DNA from: an uncultured Eubacterium sp.
GTDB taxonomy: Bacteria; Bacillota; Clostridia; Lachnospirales; Lachnospiraceae
Reading direction: 5' to 3'
DNA length: 64,000 nucleotides
NCBI GenBank assembly: GCA_934316845.1
Contig: CAKRDZ010000001.1
Location: 62,001-126,000, forward strand
The first letter of the stretch is position 1. Every line of letters starts with the position of its first letter. This document shows positions 1 through 8,203 of this stretch, piece by piece. The notes under the pieces are model-generated. The model worked only from the letters and a program-made list of their open reading frames with translations. It did not search any database and was not told where the DNA came from. A program made the translations under genes and the position numbers.

Positions 1-438
1 GATCTCGCCGGCCCGATGTCGTTTGCCGTGTTAATGGGAACTTCGCGCCTGTTATATGGAAAATACGGAGAAAAATGGGATCTCAACCGATTTATGGCAG
101 GAAGCTGCGTGCTGTGTGTCCTTTCGTACCTTTGCATCGTCTTTGTGCCAAATGCCGCGGTCAATTTATTGGGCTGTGCGGTCTGCGGTTTTTCTGTGGG
201 TATCCTCTGGCCGGGGACATTCAGTAAAGCCTCTGCTGCGATCCGGCGGGGCGGAACGGCTTTGTTTGCCTTTCTGGCCCTGGCAGGCGATGTCGGCTGC
301 TCCGGCGGGCCGACAGTAACCGGCATGGTGTCAAGTTTGTTTGACAATAATCTGAAAATGGGAATCTTGGCGGCAATCGTATTTCCAATCTTATTATTGG
401 TTGGATTAGTTGTGTCGCAAAAAGAAGAAAAACAATAG
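1..438 (+). CDS. MFS transporter, C-terminal part (5' end outside window)
   Basis: The frame is open from base 1, so the gene starts before the window; 145 residues remain. They form four to five hydrophobic segments with small polar turns, ending in a short basic tail (SQKEEKQ). The segment around YGKYGEKWDLNRFMAGS resembles the cytoplasmic loop and next helix of the C-terminal half of major facilitator superfamily permeases. A glycine-rich helix (CGFSVGILWPGTFSKA) is followed by another (LALAGDVGCSGGPTVTG), a pattern seen in MFS sugar or drug permeases. It would sit in the cytoplasmic membrane. The substrate cannot be told from this fragment. A 6-bp hairpin lies 13 bases after the stop. Confidence 0.75.
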   Translation, partial: DLAGPMSFAVLMGTSRLLYGKYGEKWDLNRFMAGSCVLCVLSYLCIVFVPNAAVNLLGCAVCGFSVGILWPGTFSKASAAIRRGGTALFAFLALAGDVGCSGGPTVTGMVSSLFDNNLKMGILAAIVFPILLLVGLVVSQKEEKQ

Positions 439-450
439 TTTATATACAAG

Positions 451-472
451 CGGATCTTCCGGACAGGATCCG
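451..472 (+). terminator. Possible hairpin after MFS gene
   Basis: CGGATC (451-456) can pair with GATCCG (467-472) across a 10-nt loop just after the MFS stop. There is no run of T afterwards, so it is a weak terminator candidate. Confidence 0.3.
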
Positions 473-544
473 TATTATCACACACTGTAAAAACGAGCCA
501 TTTTGCCCGTTCGTGTCGTATTTGGTTCTTTCGTGTTAAGAGTA

Positions 545-573
545 TTGAGAAGCACCTGTATTTATGTTAAAAT
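545..573 (+). promoter_or_regulatory. Promoter of the DUF6273 protein gene
   Basis: TTGAGA (545-550), a 17-base spacer and TAAAAT (568-573) match the housekeeping sigma-A consensus. They lie 42 bases before the ATG at 616, which has AGGAGA just upstream. Confidence 0.6.
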
Positions 574-615
574 GATTGCATTTTACAGGAAACCGAAAGG
601 AAAAGGAGAATCAAT

Positions 616-3600
616 ATGGCAAAAAAAGGGAAAAAATTACTGGCGCTGATGCTTGTGGCTGCACTTGTACTGGGGGGCGGAAACGGCGGAGCGATACAGG
701 CAGCAGAGGATTATGAAGTGAAAGATCCGGTCAATACCATGGCGGATGGAACCGGTATCACGACCTGGGACTGTGTGTACTTTGGAAATTACATACAAAA
801 GGATACCAATGGTGATGGAAAAGTAACCGATGAAGATGAAAAACAGCCGATCAAATGGCGGGTGCTGTCGGTAGAGGAAGACGGAACGGCGCTTCTTTTG
901 GCAGACAAATTGCTGGATATGCAGCCTTTTGATAAAAATGGGAAAATCGACTGGGAAGAATGTACCCTTCGTACCTGGCTGAACTCTACCTTTTTGAATG
1001 CCGCTTTTACCGAAGCGGAGCAGGAGGAGATCGCAGAGACGGAATTGGAAACAGAGAGTGCTGCGACCGTAACGGACAATATTTATCTCCTGTCGTTAGA
1101 GGAGGTAAGCAATCCGAAGTACGGTTTTCATCCGTTGATCGATTGTGAGAGCAATACAAGAAAAGCAGAAGGTACGGATTTAGCGGTGTTTGATAATGCT
1201 TGGTGGCTGCGTACGCCGATTAAAGAAGATGCTTCTTGGTTTTGTTCGATTGATTCATACGGAAAGAATGCTAAATATGCTTGGAATACATATGACTCTC
1301 TATGGATCCGTCCTGCCCTGCGGTTAAAGCTTTCTGACAGAGCACACTGGAGTTATGCGGGGACGACAGCATCCGAAGAATTCGAAGTGACCGTCGAAAA
1401 TCCGACGGCGGGCAGCCTGTTTTCCGGTACCGTACGGGGATCTGAAAATATTGATCCTGACAGGAGCACGGTTTCCTGGCAGAAAAAGGAAGAGGGAAAA
1501 TGGGTCGATGTCGCGAAAGATGAGAGAGCACAATTACAGCAGGTGTACCGCGCCTGTGTTACCCTGAAAGCAAAAGAGGGAAGTTCATTTGTCGGCTGTG
1601 ATTATGCCCGGTTTAATGGAGAACAGGTGCGACTGACGAAAAAGGACGATGGCAGCCGGACATTCGTCTGTCCGGTTTACAATTATGGAGTGAAAAATCC
1701 GACTAATCCGGAAGCGGATGGAAGCGGAACTTCTACCTGGGACTGCGTTTATTTTGGAAAATATTACCAGAATGATACCAATGGGGATGATAAGGCCGAT
1801 GAAAAAGATGAAAAAGAGCCGGTCAAATGGCGTGTACTGTCCGTGGACTCTGCCGGAAATGCCTTACTTATGGCAGATAAGATTCTGGACTACAGAAATT
1901 TTAATGATAACGAAGCAGGTGACATTGCCTGGGGGCAGAGCGATATGCGGAAATGGCTCAATTCTACCGGCGGGTCGGAGGAAGATCCGGGATTTTTGCA
2001 AACCGCATTTACCGAACAAGAGCGGGCAGTGATCCGGTATAGAGAAATAGAGACGATTGTGGATAGCGATATTTTAAAAACATGGGATTCTGTGTTCCTT
2101 TTATCGAGAGAAGACTCTGGCAATGCCGGCTATGGATTTTGGACTAAGGGTAAAGAAAGCAAAAACAGAGTGGCAGAAAGTACTGCCTATGCAGCGGGAA
2201 AACAGCAAACGGTGGAAAATCAGTGGTGGCTGCGTACACATTTGGGGCTGTCATTGACGGAAATGGCAGTTAGAATTTTTGTAAAACCGGATGGAACAGT
2301 TGACGGTGCTGGGGTTAAAAACAACACCTTTTACGGGGTTCGCCCGGCACTGTACATAAATTTAGATGACTTTACCCAATGGACCTACGCGGGAACGGTG
2401 GATGCAGACGGCAATACGAAAGAGCCGGTGCAGCTTTCCGTTGACAGTCCGGTGCATGGAAGAGGATTTTACGCGGAAACAATGGGATTCCATGAGGCAG
2501 ACTGGGCGGTGACAGCAGAGAACTGGCAAAAAAAGGAAAATGGAAACTGGGTGGATGTGGGATTTGAAGAAATGGCAGAAGCAGAAGGAGTTTATCGTCT
2601 GCGGACGCAGGTGATAGCCGAGAAAGAAAACATGGAAGCACCGTGTGTTCTGAATCAGGGAAAGTATGCGCAGGTCGAAGCAAACGACGATGGTACCTTT
2701 ACGGTCTATTGCACGTTTTCCAATTACGGACTGGCAGATCCTTCGGAGACAGAGGACGAGGGAAAGCAAGTGACGACGTGGCATACGATCTGGGTGACAG
2801 AGAATGAGACGGAGAAAGAAAATCCGATGAAATGGCGTGTGTTATCCGTAGATGCGTATGGAAATATTACGCTTGCCACCGATCCGTCCATGGGCGTAGA
2901 AGAGAGGAAAAGCTGGACCAATCTTTCCCGGATCACAGACTGGTCGTATGCGGGAAAAGTAGATTCGGAGGGCGGATCGGAAGAAATCCTGCCGCGAAAT
3001 CTTTACTTAAGCGCAACGGTGGAGACACCGGAGACTGGAGAAAAATTACAGGACGGTATCGCACAGCAATCGACGTTTGTTGCGGCAGAAAATGTAAGCT
3101 GGGAGAAAAAGGCTGCTACCGGGGAAGAACGGTGGAGTGCCGCCTCACCGCAGGAAAAAACGGATCCGGAAACGGTCTATGCCGTTCAGTTTACGGTGGG
3201 TCCAAAGCAGGCTGCCGCTGCTTTCCATAAAAATACGAAGCTGTATGTGACGATAAATGGGCAAAAAGTACCGGCAGTCAAAGATGCAGATGGCAGTTAT
3301 ATTGTGCGGTATGAATTTGCAGCGACCGCAGGACTTCCGCCGACACCGAGCGCGGCACCAACGGTAAGTCCGAGCGTAAGTGCATCTCCGTCGGCAAGTC
3401 CGAGCGTAAGTGCATCTCCATCGGCGGTTCCGACACCGGGAGGAAGTCCGTTGGCAAGCAGCGCACCGACTGCAAGTCCGTCTGTGAGTGCAGCACCGTC
3501 GGAAGTGCCGGATTCAAGTGCGTCGCCATCGGCGGTTCCGACACCGGACGCAAGTCCGGCGGCGAGCAGCGCACCAACCGCAAGTCCGGGCGTAAGCGCA

Positions 3601-4347
3601 TCTCCATCGGCGGTTCCGACACCAAGTGCATTGCCGTCAACGCCGACACCAAGTGTGGCACCGACTGCAAGTCCATCGGCGAGCAGCGCACCAACCGCGA
3701 GTCCAAGCGTGAGTGCAGTGCCGTCAGAAGTGCCGGCACCAAGTGCGTCGCCGTCAGCGGTTCCGGCTCCGACCGTGATTCCGGACACAAGTGGAACACA
3801 GACCGATAACCCGGCTGCAAGCAGTACGCCGTCGGCAAATCCGGGCGTCAGTGCGCCGCCATCAGAAGTACCGGCACCGGCCGCAAATCCGTCCGATAAG
3901 CCGGAAGCACAGGGATCAAAACTCCGTGATGAAAACGGAGCCGTGTATGTCATTACAAAAACAGACAGTAAAAATCCGGAAGTCACCTATCAAAAGGCAG
4001 CAGCAACGAAAGGGACGGTGGTTGTGCCGGATACCATCGTAGTAAACGGCACGACGTATAAAGTAACATCCATTGAAAAGAAGGCATTTGAAACCGGCAA
4101 AAAGATCAAAACAATCATACTGGGAAAAAATGTAAAATCCATAAAGAAGGACGCGTTTGCAGGCTGCAAGGCGCTTCAGAAGATTGTTGTGAAGACAAAG
4201 AAACTGACGAAGAAAACCGTGGCGAAAAAAGCATTCCGCGGAGTGCGTAAAAATGTGCGGATCGTTGTGCCGAAAAAGAAAAAGCAGGCATACAGAAAAC
4301 TTTTTTATCAGAGAGGTCTCAATAAAAAAGTTAAAATCCGTTCATAA
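616..4347 (+). CDS. Large secreted DUF6273 repeat protein with Pro/Ser-rich linker and C-terminal LRR_5 module
   Basis: 1243 residues. A signal peptide (KKGKKLL, hydrophobic core, cut near AIQAAE) is followed by two full DUF6273 domains at about 35-245 and 357-595, recognised by TWDCVYFG, IKWRVLSV or VKWRVLSV, LRTWLNSTF and WWLRT. Each is followed by a beta-rich stretch with a WQKKEEGKWVDV-type motif. A third DUF6273 copy (about 705-795) keeps TTWHTIW and MKWRVLSV but lacks the middle. Residues 905-1100 are a Pro/Ser/Ala/Thr linker. The last 135 residues are a basic BspA-like leucine-rich module (FETGKKIKTIILGKNVKSI), shared with the end of the protein at 11827-14595. DUF6273 has no known activity; the protein probably acts at the cell surface. 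No LPXTG anchor is seen. Confidence 0.8.
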   Translation: MAKKGKKLLALMLVAALVLGGGNGGAIQAAEDYEVKDPVNTMADGTGITTWDCVYFGNYIQKDTNGDGKVTDEDEKQPIKWRVLSVEEDGTALLLADKLLDMQPFDKNGKIDWEECTLRTWLNSTFLNAAFTEAEQEEIAETELETESAATVTDNIYLLSLEEVSNPKYGFHPLIDCESNTRKAEGTDLAVFDNAWWLRTPIKEDASWFCSIDSYGKNAKYAWNTYDSLWIRPALRLKLSDRAHWSYAGTTASEEFEVTVENPTAGSLFSGTVRGSENIDPDRSTVSWQKKEEGKWVDVAKDERAQLQQVYRACVTLKAKEGSSFVGCDYARFNGEQVRLTKKDDGSRTFVCPVYNYGVKNPTNPEADGSGTSTWDCVYFGKYYQNDTNGDDKADEKDEKEPVKWRVLSVDSAGNALLMADKILDYRNFNDNEAGDIAWGQSDMRKWLNSTGGSEEDPGFLQTAFTEQERAVIRYREIETIVDSDILKTWDSVFLLSREDSGNAGYGFWTKGKESKNRVAESTAYAAGKQQTVENQWWLRTHLGLSLTEMAVRIFVKPDGTVDGAGVKNNTFYGVRPALYINLDDFTQWTYAGTVDADGNTKEPVQLSVDSPVHGRGFYAETMGFHEADWAVTAENWQKKENGNWVDVGFEEMAEAEGVYRLRTQVIAEKENMEAPCVLNQGKYAQVEANDDGTFTVYCTFSNYGLADPSETEDEGKQVTTWHTIWVTENETEKENPMKWRVLSVDAYGNITLATDPSMGVEERKSWTNLSRITDWSYAGKVDSEGGSEEILPRNLYLSATVETPETGEKLQDGIAQQSTFVAAENVSWEKKAATGEERWSAASPQEKTDPETVYAVQFTVGPKQAAAAFHKNTKLYVTINGQKVPAVKDADGSYIVRYEFAATAGLPPTPSAAPTVSPSVSASPSASPSVSASPSAVPTPGGSPLASSAPTASPSVSAAPSEVPDSSASPSAVPTPDASPAASSAPTASPGVSASPSAVPTPSALPSTPTPSVAPTASPSASSAPTASPSVSAVPSEVPAPSASPSAVPAPTVIPDTSGTQTDNPAASSTPSANPGVSAPPSEVPAPAANPSDKPEAQGSKLRDENGAVYVITKTDSKNPEVTYQKAAATKGTVVVPDTIVVNGTTYKVTSIEKKAFETGKKIKTIILGKNVKSIKKDAFAGCKALQKIVVKTKKLTKKTVAKKAFRGVRKNVRIVVPKKKKQAYRKLFYQRGLNKKVKIRS

Positions 4348-4353
4348 AACCTG

Positions 4354-4382
4354 TTGACATTCCAAATGCAAATGACTATAAT
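4354..4382 (+). promoter_or_regulatory. Promoter of the thrS T-box transcript
   Basis: A perfect TTGACA (4354-4359), a 17-base spacer and a perfect TATAAT (4377-4382). The -35 begins seven bases after the preceding stop codon, so thrS is transcribed independently. Confidence 0.9.
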
Positions 4383-4389
4383 AATCAAT

Positions 4390-4675
4390 AACACGTAGAA
4401 GAGACGAGTAAAATGTGATAACATGCCAGAGAGTGGTATCGGAGGGCGGCGTGCAAACAGGCGTCTGCCACAGGCTGGAAGTACCATGATGAGAAGCATT
4501 TGAAAACTAACTCCGAGTGGCCCCAATCCGGCCCGGTGACTCCGTTATCGTCAAATGAAGCCGGGTATATCCGACTGCGGGAAGTGCAGTCTTATGTACC
4601 AAAAAGGGTGGAACCGCGGATGAATATTTCAGCCCGTCCCTTTAAACCTAAGTGTTTAGAGGGGCGGGCTTAGTT
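4390..4675 (+). promoter_or_regulatory. T-box leader of thrS (tRNA-Thr sensing riboswitch)
   Basis: The universal T-box sequence AGGGTGGAACCGCG is at 4605-4618, followed by a GC-rich terminator hairpin (AGCCCGTCCC 4631-4640 with GGGGCGGGCT 4661-4670). Upstream lies a long stem I region; GTACCATGATGAGAAG near 4481-4496 resembles a specifier loop, and ACC at 4483-4485 would be the threonine specifier codon. In this class, uncharged tRNA pairs with the specifier and the T-box bulge, stabilising an antiterminator so that thrS is expressed. The T-run after the hairpin is poor (CTTAGTTG), which is somewhat unusual. Specifier placement is my reading, not a folded model. Confidence 0.9.
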
Positions 4676-4756
4676 GCGTATAAACAACGAGACACGAAGA
4701 AGCGAAGAATGCGTGTCGAGAAAAATGCCGCAGTCATAGAAAGGAGATCGTAGAGA

Positions 4757-6715
4757 ATGAAAATCACATTGAAAGATGGTTCCTGTAAAGAATATGCAGA
4801 ACCAATGGCAATTATTGACATTGCAAAAGACATTAGCGAAGGACTTGCCCGCGTAGCCTGTGTGGCAGAACTTGATGGAGAAGTAGTAGATCTGAGAACC
4901 GTTGTAGACGGAGAACACGAACTTAATATTTTGACCTTTGACAGCGATGCCGGAAAGGCAGCTTACCGCCACACAGCATCCCATGTGCTGGCGCAGGCAG
5001 TCAAACGTCTGTATCCACATGCCAAATGTGCCATCGGACCGGCGATCGAGGACGGTTTCTATTATGATTTTGACATGGAATCCCTTGACCGCGAGGCGCT
5101 TGACAAGATCGAAAAAGAGATGAAAAAGATCGTAAAAGAGGGGGCGGAGCTGAAACGTTTTACCCTTCCGCGTAACGAAGCGATTGAATTTATGAAAAAA
5201 CGCGAAGAACCTTACAAAGTGGAATTGATTGAGGATCTTCCGGAAGACGCCGAGATTTCGTTCTATGAGCAGGGCGAATATGTAGACCTTTGTGCCGGCC
5301 CACATCTGATGAGTACCAAACCGCTTAAAGCGATGAAATTGATCTCATCCTCCGGCGCTTACTGGAGAGGAAATGAGAAAAATAAAATGCTGACCCGTAT
5401 TTACGGAACCGCATTTACGAAAAAAGCAGATCTGGATGCGCATTTGGAGCATCTGGCTGACATCAAAAAGCGCGACCACAACAAACTCGGACGCGAGATG
5501 GAATTATTTACCACGGTAGATGTCATCGGACAGGGACTTCCGCTCATTATGCCAAACGGTGTGAAAATGATCCAGAGAATGCAGCGCTGGATCGAGGACG
5601 AGGAGACGAGACGCGGTTATATGAGAACCAAGACGCCGCTCATGGCAAAATCCGATCTGTACAAGATTTCCGGCCACTGGGATCATTACAAAGAAGGAAT
5701 GTTCGTCCTTGGCGACGAGGACAAGGACAAAGAGGTATTTGCGCTTCGTCCGATGACCTGTCCGTTCCAGTATTATGTATACAAAGCAAGCCAGAAATCC
5801 TACCGCGACCTTCCTTGCCGCTACGGCGAGACTTCGACGCTGTTCCGTAACGAGGATTCGGGCGAAATGCACGGCCTGACCCGTGTACGCCAGTTTACGA
5901 TCTCCGAGGGACATTTGATCGTCCGCCCGGATCAGATGGTAAAAGAATTTAAAGATTGTATCGCATTGGCGCAGTACTGCCTGCAGACACTTGGTCTGGA
6001 AGAAGATGTAACCTATCATTTATCCAAATGGGATCCGGAAAATCCGGAAAAATATATCGGCGAGCCGGAAGTCTGGAATGAGACGGAAGAAGATATCCGA
6101 AATATCCTGAACGAGCTGAACATTCCGTTTACCGAGGATGTCGGCGAGGCGGCTTTCTACGGACCAAAAGTAGACATTAACGCCAAAAACGTATATGGAA
6201 AAGAAGATACCATGATCACGATCCAGTGGGATGCCCTTCTTGCCGAGCAGTTTGATATGTATTTTATTGATGAAAAAGGCGACAAAGTCCGTCCTTACAT
6301 CATTCACAGAACTTCGATCGGATGCTACGAGAGAACGCTGGCATGGCTGATTGAAAAATATGCCGGTATGTTCCCGACATGGCTTTGCCCGGAGCAGGTT
6401 CGCGTGCTTCCGATTTCTGAAAAATATGCAGAGTATGCGGACAGCGTCTGCCAAAAATTGACAGCAAGCGGCGTGGATGCGACCGTGGATAATCGTTCCG
6501 AGAAGATTGGATTTAAGATCCGTGAAGCGCGACTGCACCGTATTCCGTATATGCTTATCGTAGGACAGAAAGAGCAGGAGGAAAATAAGGTGTCTCTCCG
6601 CAGCCGTTACAAAGGCGACGAGGGTCAGGTGGCTCTGGATGATTTTATCGCGGATATCACAGAAGAGATCCGTACCAAAGAGATCCGCAAGATTGAAGTA
6701 AGCGAAGAAAAATAA
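4757..6715 (+). CDS. thrS: Threonyl-tRNA synthetase
   Basis: 652 residues, full length for bacterial ThrRS. Charges tRNA-Thr with threonine in the cytoplasm. Domain order: N-terminal TGS domain (1-60), editing domain with the HTASH (HxxxH) motif and CAIGPAIEDGFYYDFD, class II catalytic core with motif 2 around RYGETSTLFRNEDSGEMHG, zinc-ligand Cys in RPMTCPFQ and His in YIIHRTSIG, then the anticodon-binding domain beginning TWLCPEQVRVLP. ATG at 4757 has AAGGAGA at about 4740-4746. It is under T-box control and is followed after 18 bases by a small membrane-protein gene with no terminator between, so read-through is likely. Confidence 0.98.
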   Translation: MKITLKDGSCKEYAEPMAIIDIAKDISEGLARVACVAELDGEVVDLRTVVDGEHELNILTFDSDAGKAAYRHTASHVLAQAVKRLYPHAKCAIGPAIEDGFYYDFDMESLDREALDKIEKEMKKIVKEGAELKRFTLPRNEAIEFMKKREEPYKVELIEDLPEDAEISFYEQGEYVDLCAGPHLMSTKPLKAMKLISSSGAYWRGNEKNKMLTRIYGTAFTKKADLDAHLEHLADIKKRDHNKLGREMELFTTVDVIGQGLPLIMPNGVKMIQRMQRWIEDEETRRGYMRTKTPLMAKSDLYKISGHWDHYKEGMFVLGDEDKDKEVFALRPMTCPFQYYVYKASQKSYRDLPCRYGETSTLFRNEDSGEMHGLTRVRQFTISEGHLIVRPDQMVKEFKDCIALAQYCLQTLGLEEDVTYHLSKWDPENPEKYIGEPEVWNETEEDIRNILNELNIPFTEDVGEAAFYGPKVDINAKNVYGKEDTMITIQWDALLAEQFDMYFIDEKGDKVRPYIIHRTSIGCYERTLAWLIEKYAGMFPTWLCPEQVRVLPISEKYAEYADSVCQKLTASGVDATVDNRSEKIGFKIREARLHRIPYMLIVGQKEQEENKVSLRSRYKGDEGQVALDDFIADITEEIRTKEIRKIEVSEEK

Positions 6716-6733
6716 TCGGAAAGGGAGGAGTCT

Positions 6734-7126
6734 ATGGAGACAAAGAAGATAAATGGAAAAGCGGTTGCCTCGCTGATCCTTTCCTGCTTTTCTGTGTTGT
6801 GCTGTGTGACCTGGTATTTTGCCATCATCCTCGGAATGGTTGGCGTAGTACTCGGAATCATTGCATATCGTGAGTCGGCAGCCGGTCAGCGGGATCTGGC
6901 TGTCGCAGGAATTATCGTGGGAGCAGTCGGAATGTCACTCGGAATCGTTTCCGCGGTGCTTTACATCCTGCTCACAAGCGGTTCGGCTGACAGTTTGCAG
7001 CAGACATCGCCGGTATCGCCTTCTGCGATCGGTGTCCCATCGGTAACCCCGTCGCCGGAAGATCTGCCGGAGGATGGCAGCGGCTCGGTAATGTCTGCGG
7101 TTCGCCGGCTGCAGATGTGGTTTTAA
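6734..7126 (+). CDS. Small DUF4190-like membrane protein (first of a pair)
   Basis: 130 residues. Two hydrophobic hairpins: about 10-45 (ASLILSCFSVLCCVTWYFAI and the following GMVGVVLGIIAY) and about 55-85 (LAVAGIIVGAVGMSLGIVSA), separated by RESAAGQRD. This spacing and the Gly-rich IxLGxxGxxLGxxA pattern are typical of DUF4190 proteins, which have no known activity. The C-terminal 45 residues are Pro/Ser-rich and probably outside or disordered. GGGAGGAG lies 7 bases before the ATG. The gene follows thrS by 18 bases and precedes a second member of the same type by 18 bases, so all three may share a transcript. Confidence 0.7.
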   Translation: METKKINGKAVASLILSCFSVLCCVTWYFAIILGMVGVVLGIIAYRESAAGQRDLAVAGIIVGAVGMSLGIVSAVLYILLTSGSADSLQQTSPVSPSAIGVPSVTPSPEDLPEDGSGSVMSAVRRLQMWF

Positions 7127-7144
7127 ATAAGAAGGAGGAAAATT

Positions 7145-7531
7145 ATGGAAGAAAATGAACAGAGTGTAGTAATACAGAGTGACAAAAAAGGATTTGGCAT
7201 CACAGGTCTTGTCCTTGGAGTCATTTCCATTCTCTGCTGTATGTGTTTGGGGGCAGGTCTGGTCTTTTGTATCATCGGTGGAATCTTTTCCATCATCAGT
7301 GTCATCAAGGGAAGCGGCACCGGGAGAACACTCGGAATCATCGGGCTTGTACTGAATATTCTGGGACTTGTGCTCAATGCCTTTATGATCGTTTCCTTTG
7401 CGATGATGATCGACTGGTCAAATGTCACGGTCGAAAATCTGCAATCCATCAATAATATTGATCCGAACAACGAAAATGAAGTGATGCAGTGGATGCAGCA
7501 GTTCTTCCGCGTGGACATTTCATCGTATTGA
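7145..7531 (+). CDS. Small DUF4190-like membrane protein (second of a pair)
   Basis: 128 residues. After a polar N-terminus (MEENEQSVVIQSDKKG) come hydrophobic segments FGITGLVLGVISILCCMCLG, LVFCIIGGIFSIISVIKG and LGIIGLVLNILGLVLNAFMI. It has the same layout as its upstream neighbour and is probably a tandem duplicate that has diverged. AAGGAGG precedes the ATG. The mRNA ends at the hairpin at 7561-7601. Function unknown. Confidence 0.7.
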   Translation: MEENEQSVVIQSDKKGFGITGLVLGVISILCCMCLGAGLVFCIIGGIFSIISVIKGSGTGRTLGIIGLVLNILGLVLNAFMIVSFAMMIDWSNVTVENLQSINNIDPNNENEVMQWMQQFFRVDISSY

Positions 7532-7560
7532 TAATCGGGCAGGCAGACGCCTGCTCCGGG

Positions 7561-7601
7561 TAATAATAGGGCGGCCGTCAGGCGATGGCCGCTATTATTT
7601 T
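7561..7601 (+). terminator. Terminator overlapping two convergent genes
   Basis: AATAATA and GGCGGCC pair with GGCCGC and TATTATT, followed by TTTTT. It ends the thrS/DUF4190 transcript and overlaps the last codons (stop at 7578-7580) of the convergent minus-strand gene. Confidence 0.8.
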
Positions 7602-8018
7602 TATGATCCATTGCACCAAAATGAGGAGCACCGCCACATAAACATATTCCAGACGAAACGAAAGCCCGTGAAAACGGAGGTTTGCTGTCTTGCGGAGAAT
7701 CCGCTCGATTGTCTGTGTCACCATAAAAACAACATATAAAACAGAGCAAAACGGCACGACCGGGTGATAGAAAAACGCATGGATCAGATCGCCCCGCAGA
7801 ATGGCGGCAAAGGCACGCGTCCCACCGCACCCCGGACACGGAAGACCGGTGACAAAACGAAACAGGCACGGCGGCAGCCACTCGGCAGGCCGGATCCATC
7901 CGATGTTGTATAAAAGTGCAAGAATGGTAAAAGGGATAAGCAGAAGCCATCCCACAAAGAACAAAATGTCGTTGACAGAATGTTTTCTGCCGGCGTGGCT
8001 TTGAATCGTTGAAAACAT
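7578..8018 (-). CDS. DUF2752 membrane protein
   Basis: 146 residues from ATG at 8018, chosen because AGGAGAGA stands just upstream; an ATG 17 codons earlier has no ribosome site. The diagnostic DUF2752 stretch is LPCPGCGGTRAFAAILRGD (CPxCGxTR) followed by the AFFYHPVVPF segment. Three hydrophobic segments are visible: WLLLIPFTILALLYNIGW, PVVPFCSVLYVVFMVTQTI and VYVAVLLILVQWIIKIIAAI. The family is widespread in Firmicutes and Bacteroidetes with no established role; the Cys pair may bind metal. It is a single gene with its own promoter and reads toward the thrS operon. Confidence 0.85.
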   Translation of the reverse strand: MFSTIQSHAGRKHSVNDILFFVGWLLLIPFTILALLYNIGWIRPAEWLPPCLFRFVTGLPCPGCGGTRAFAAILRGDLIHAFFYHPVVPFCSVLYVVFMVTQTIERILRKTANLRFHGLSFRLEYVYVAVLLILVQWIIKIIAAIA

Positions 8019-8039
8019 AAAATCTCTCCTTTGCAGAAA

Positions 8040-8069
8040 AGTATAGCAAATAAAGTGAAGAACTGTCAA
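8040..8069 (-). promoter_or_regulatory. Promoter of the DUF2752 gene
   Basis: On the minus strand TTGACA (8069-8064), an 18-base spacer and TATACT (8045-8040) stand 22 bases before the chosen start. Confidence 0.75.
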
Positions 8070-8203
8070 TGAATAAATAGTGCAGCACGATTATTTTGTG
8101 CCAGATATATCAATTTATTGACAAAATAACACAATGCATTTTGGGGAGAAATAATGTAAAATTGAAATAATATAAATCGCTGAAAAAGCAGAAGGAGGAC
8201 ACC

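Noticed and set aside
3297..3986. 229-codon minus-strand frame (GAGTSDG repeats)
   Set aside because: Antisense to the Pro/Ser/Ala linker of the DUF6273 protein; low complexity and no ribosome site.
7123..8088. 321-codon minus-strand frame overlapping the DUF2752 gene
   Set aside because: Different frame from the clear DUF2752 protein, also antisense to DUF4190 gene, no domain.
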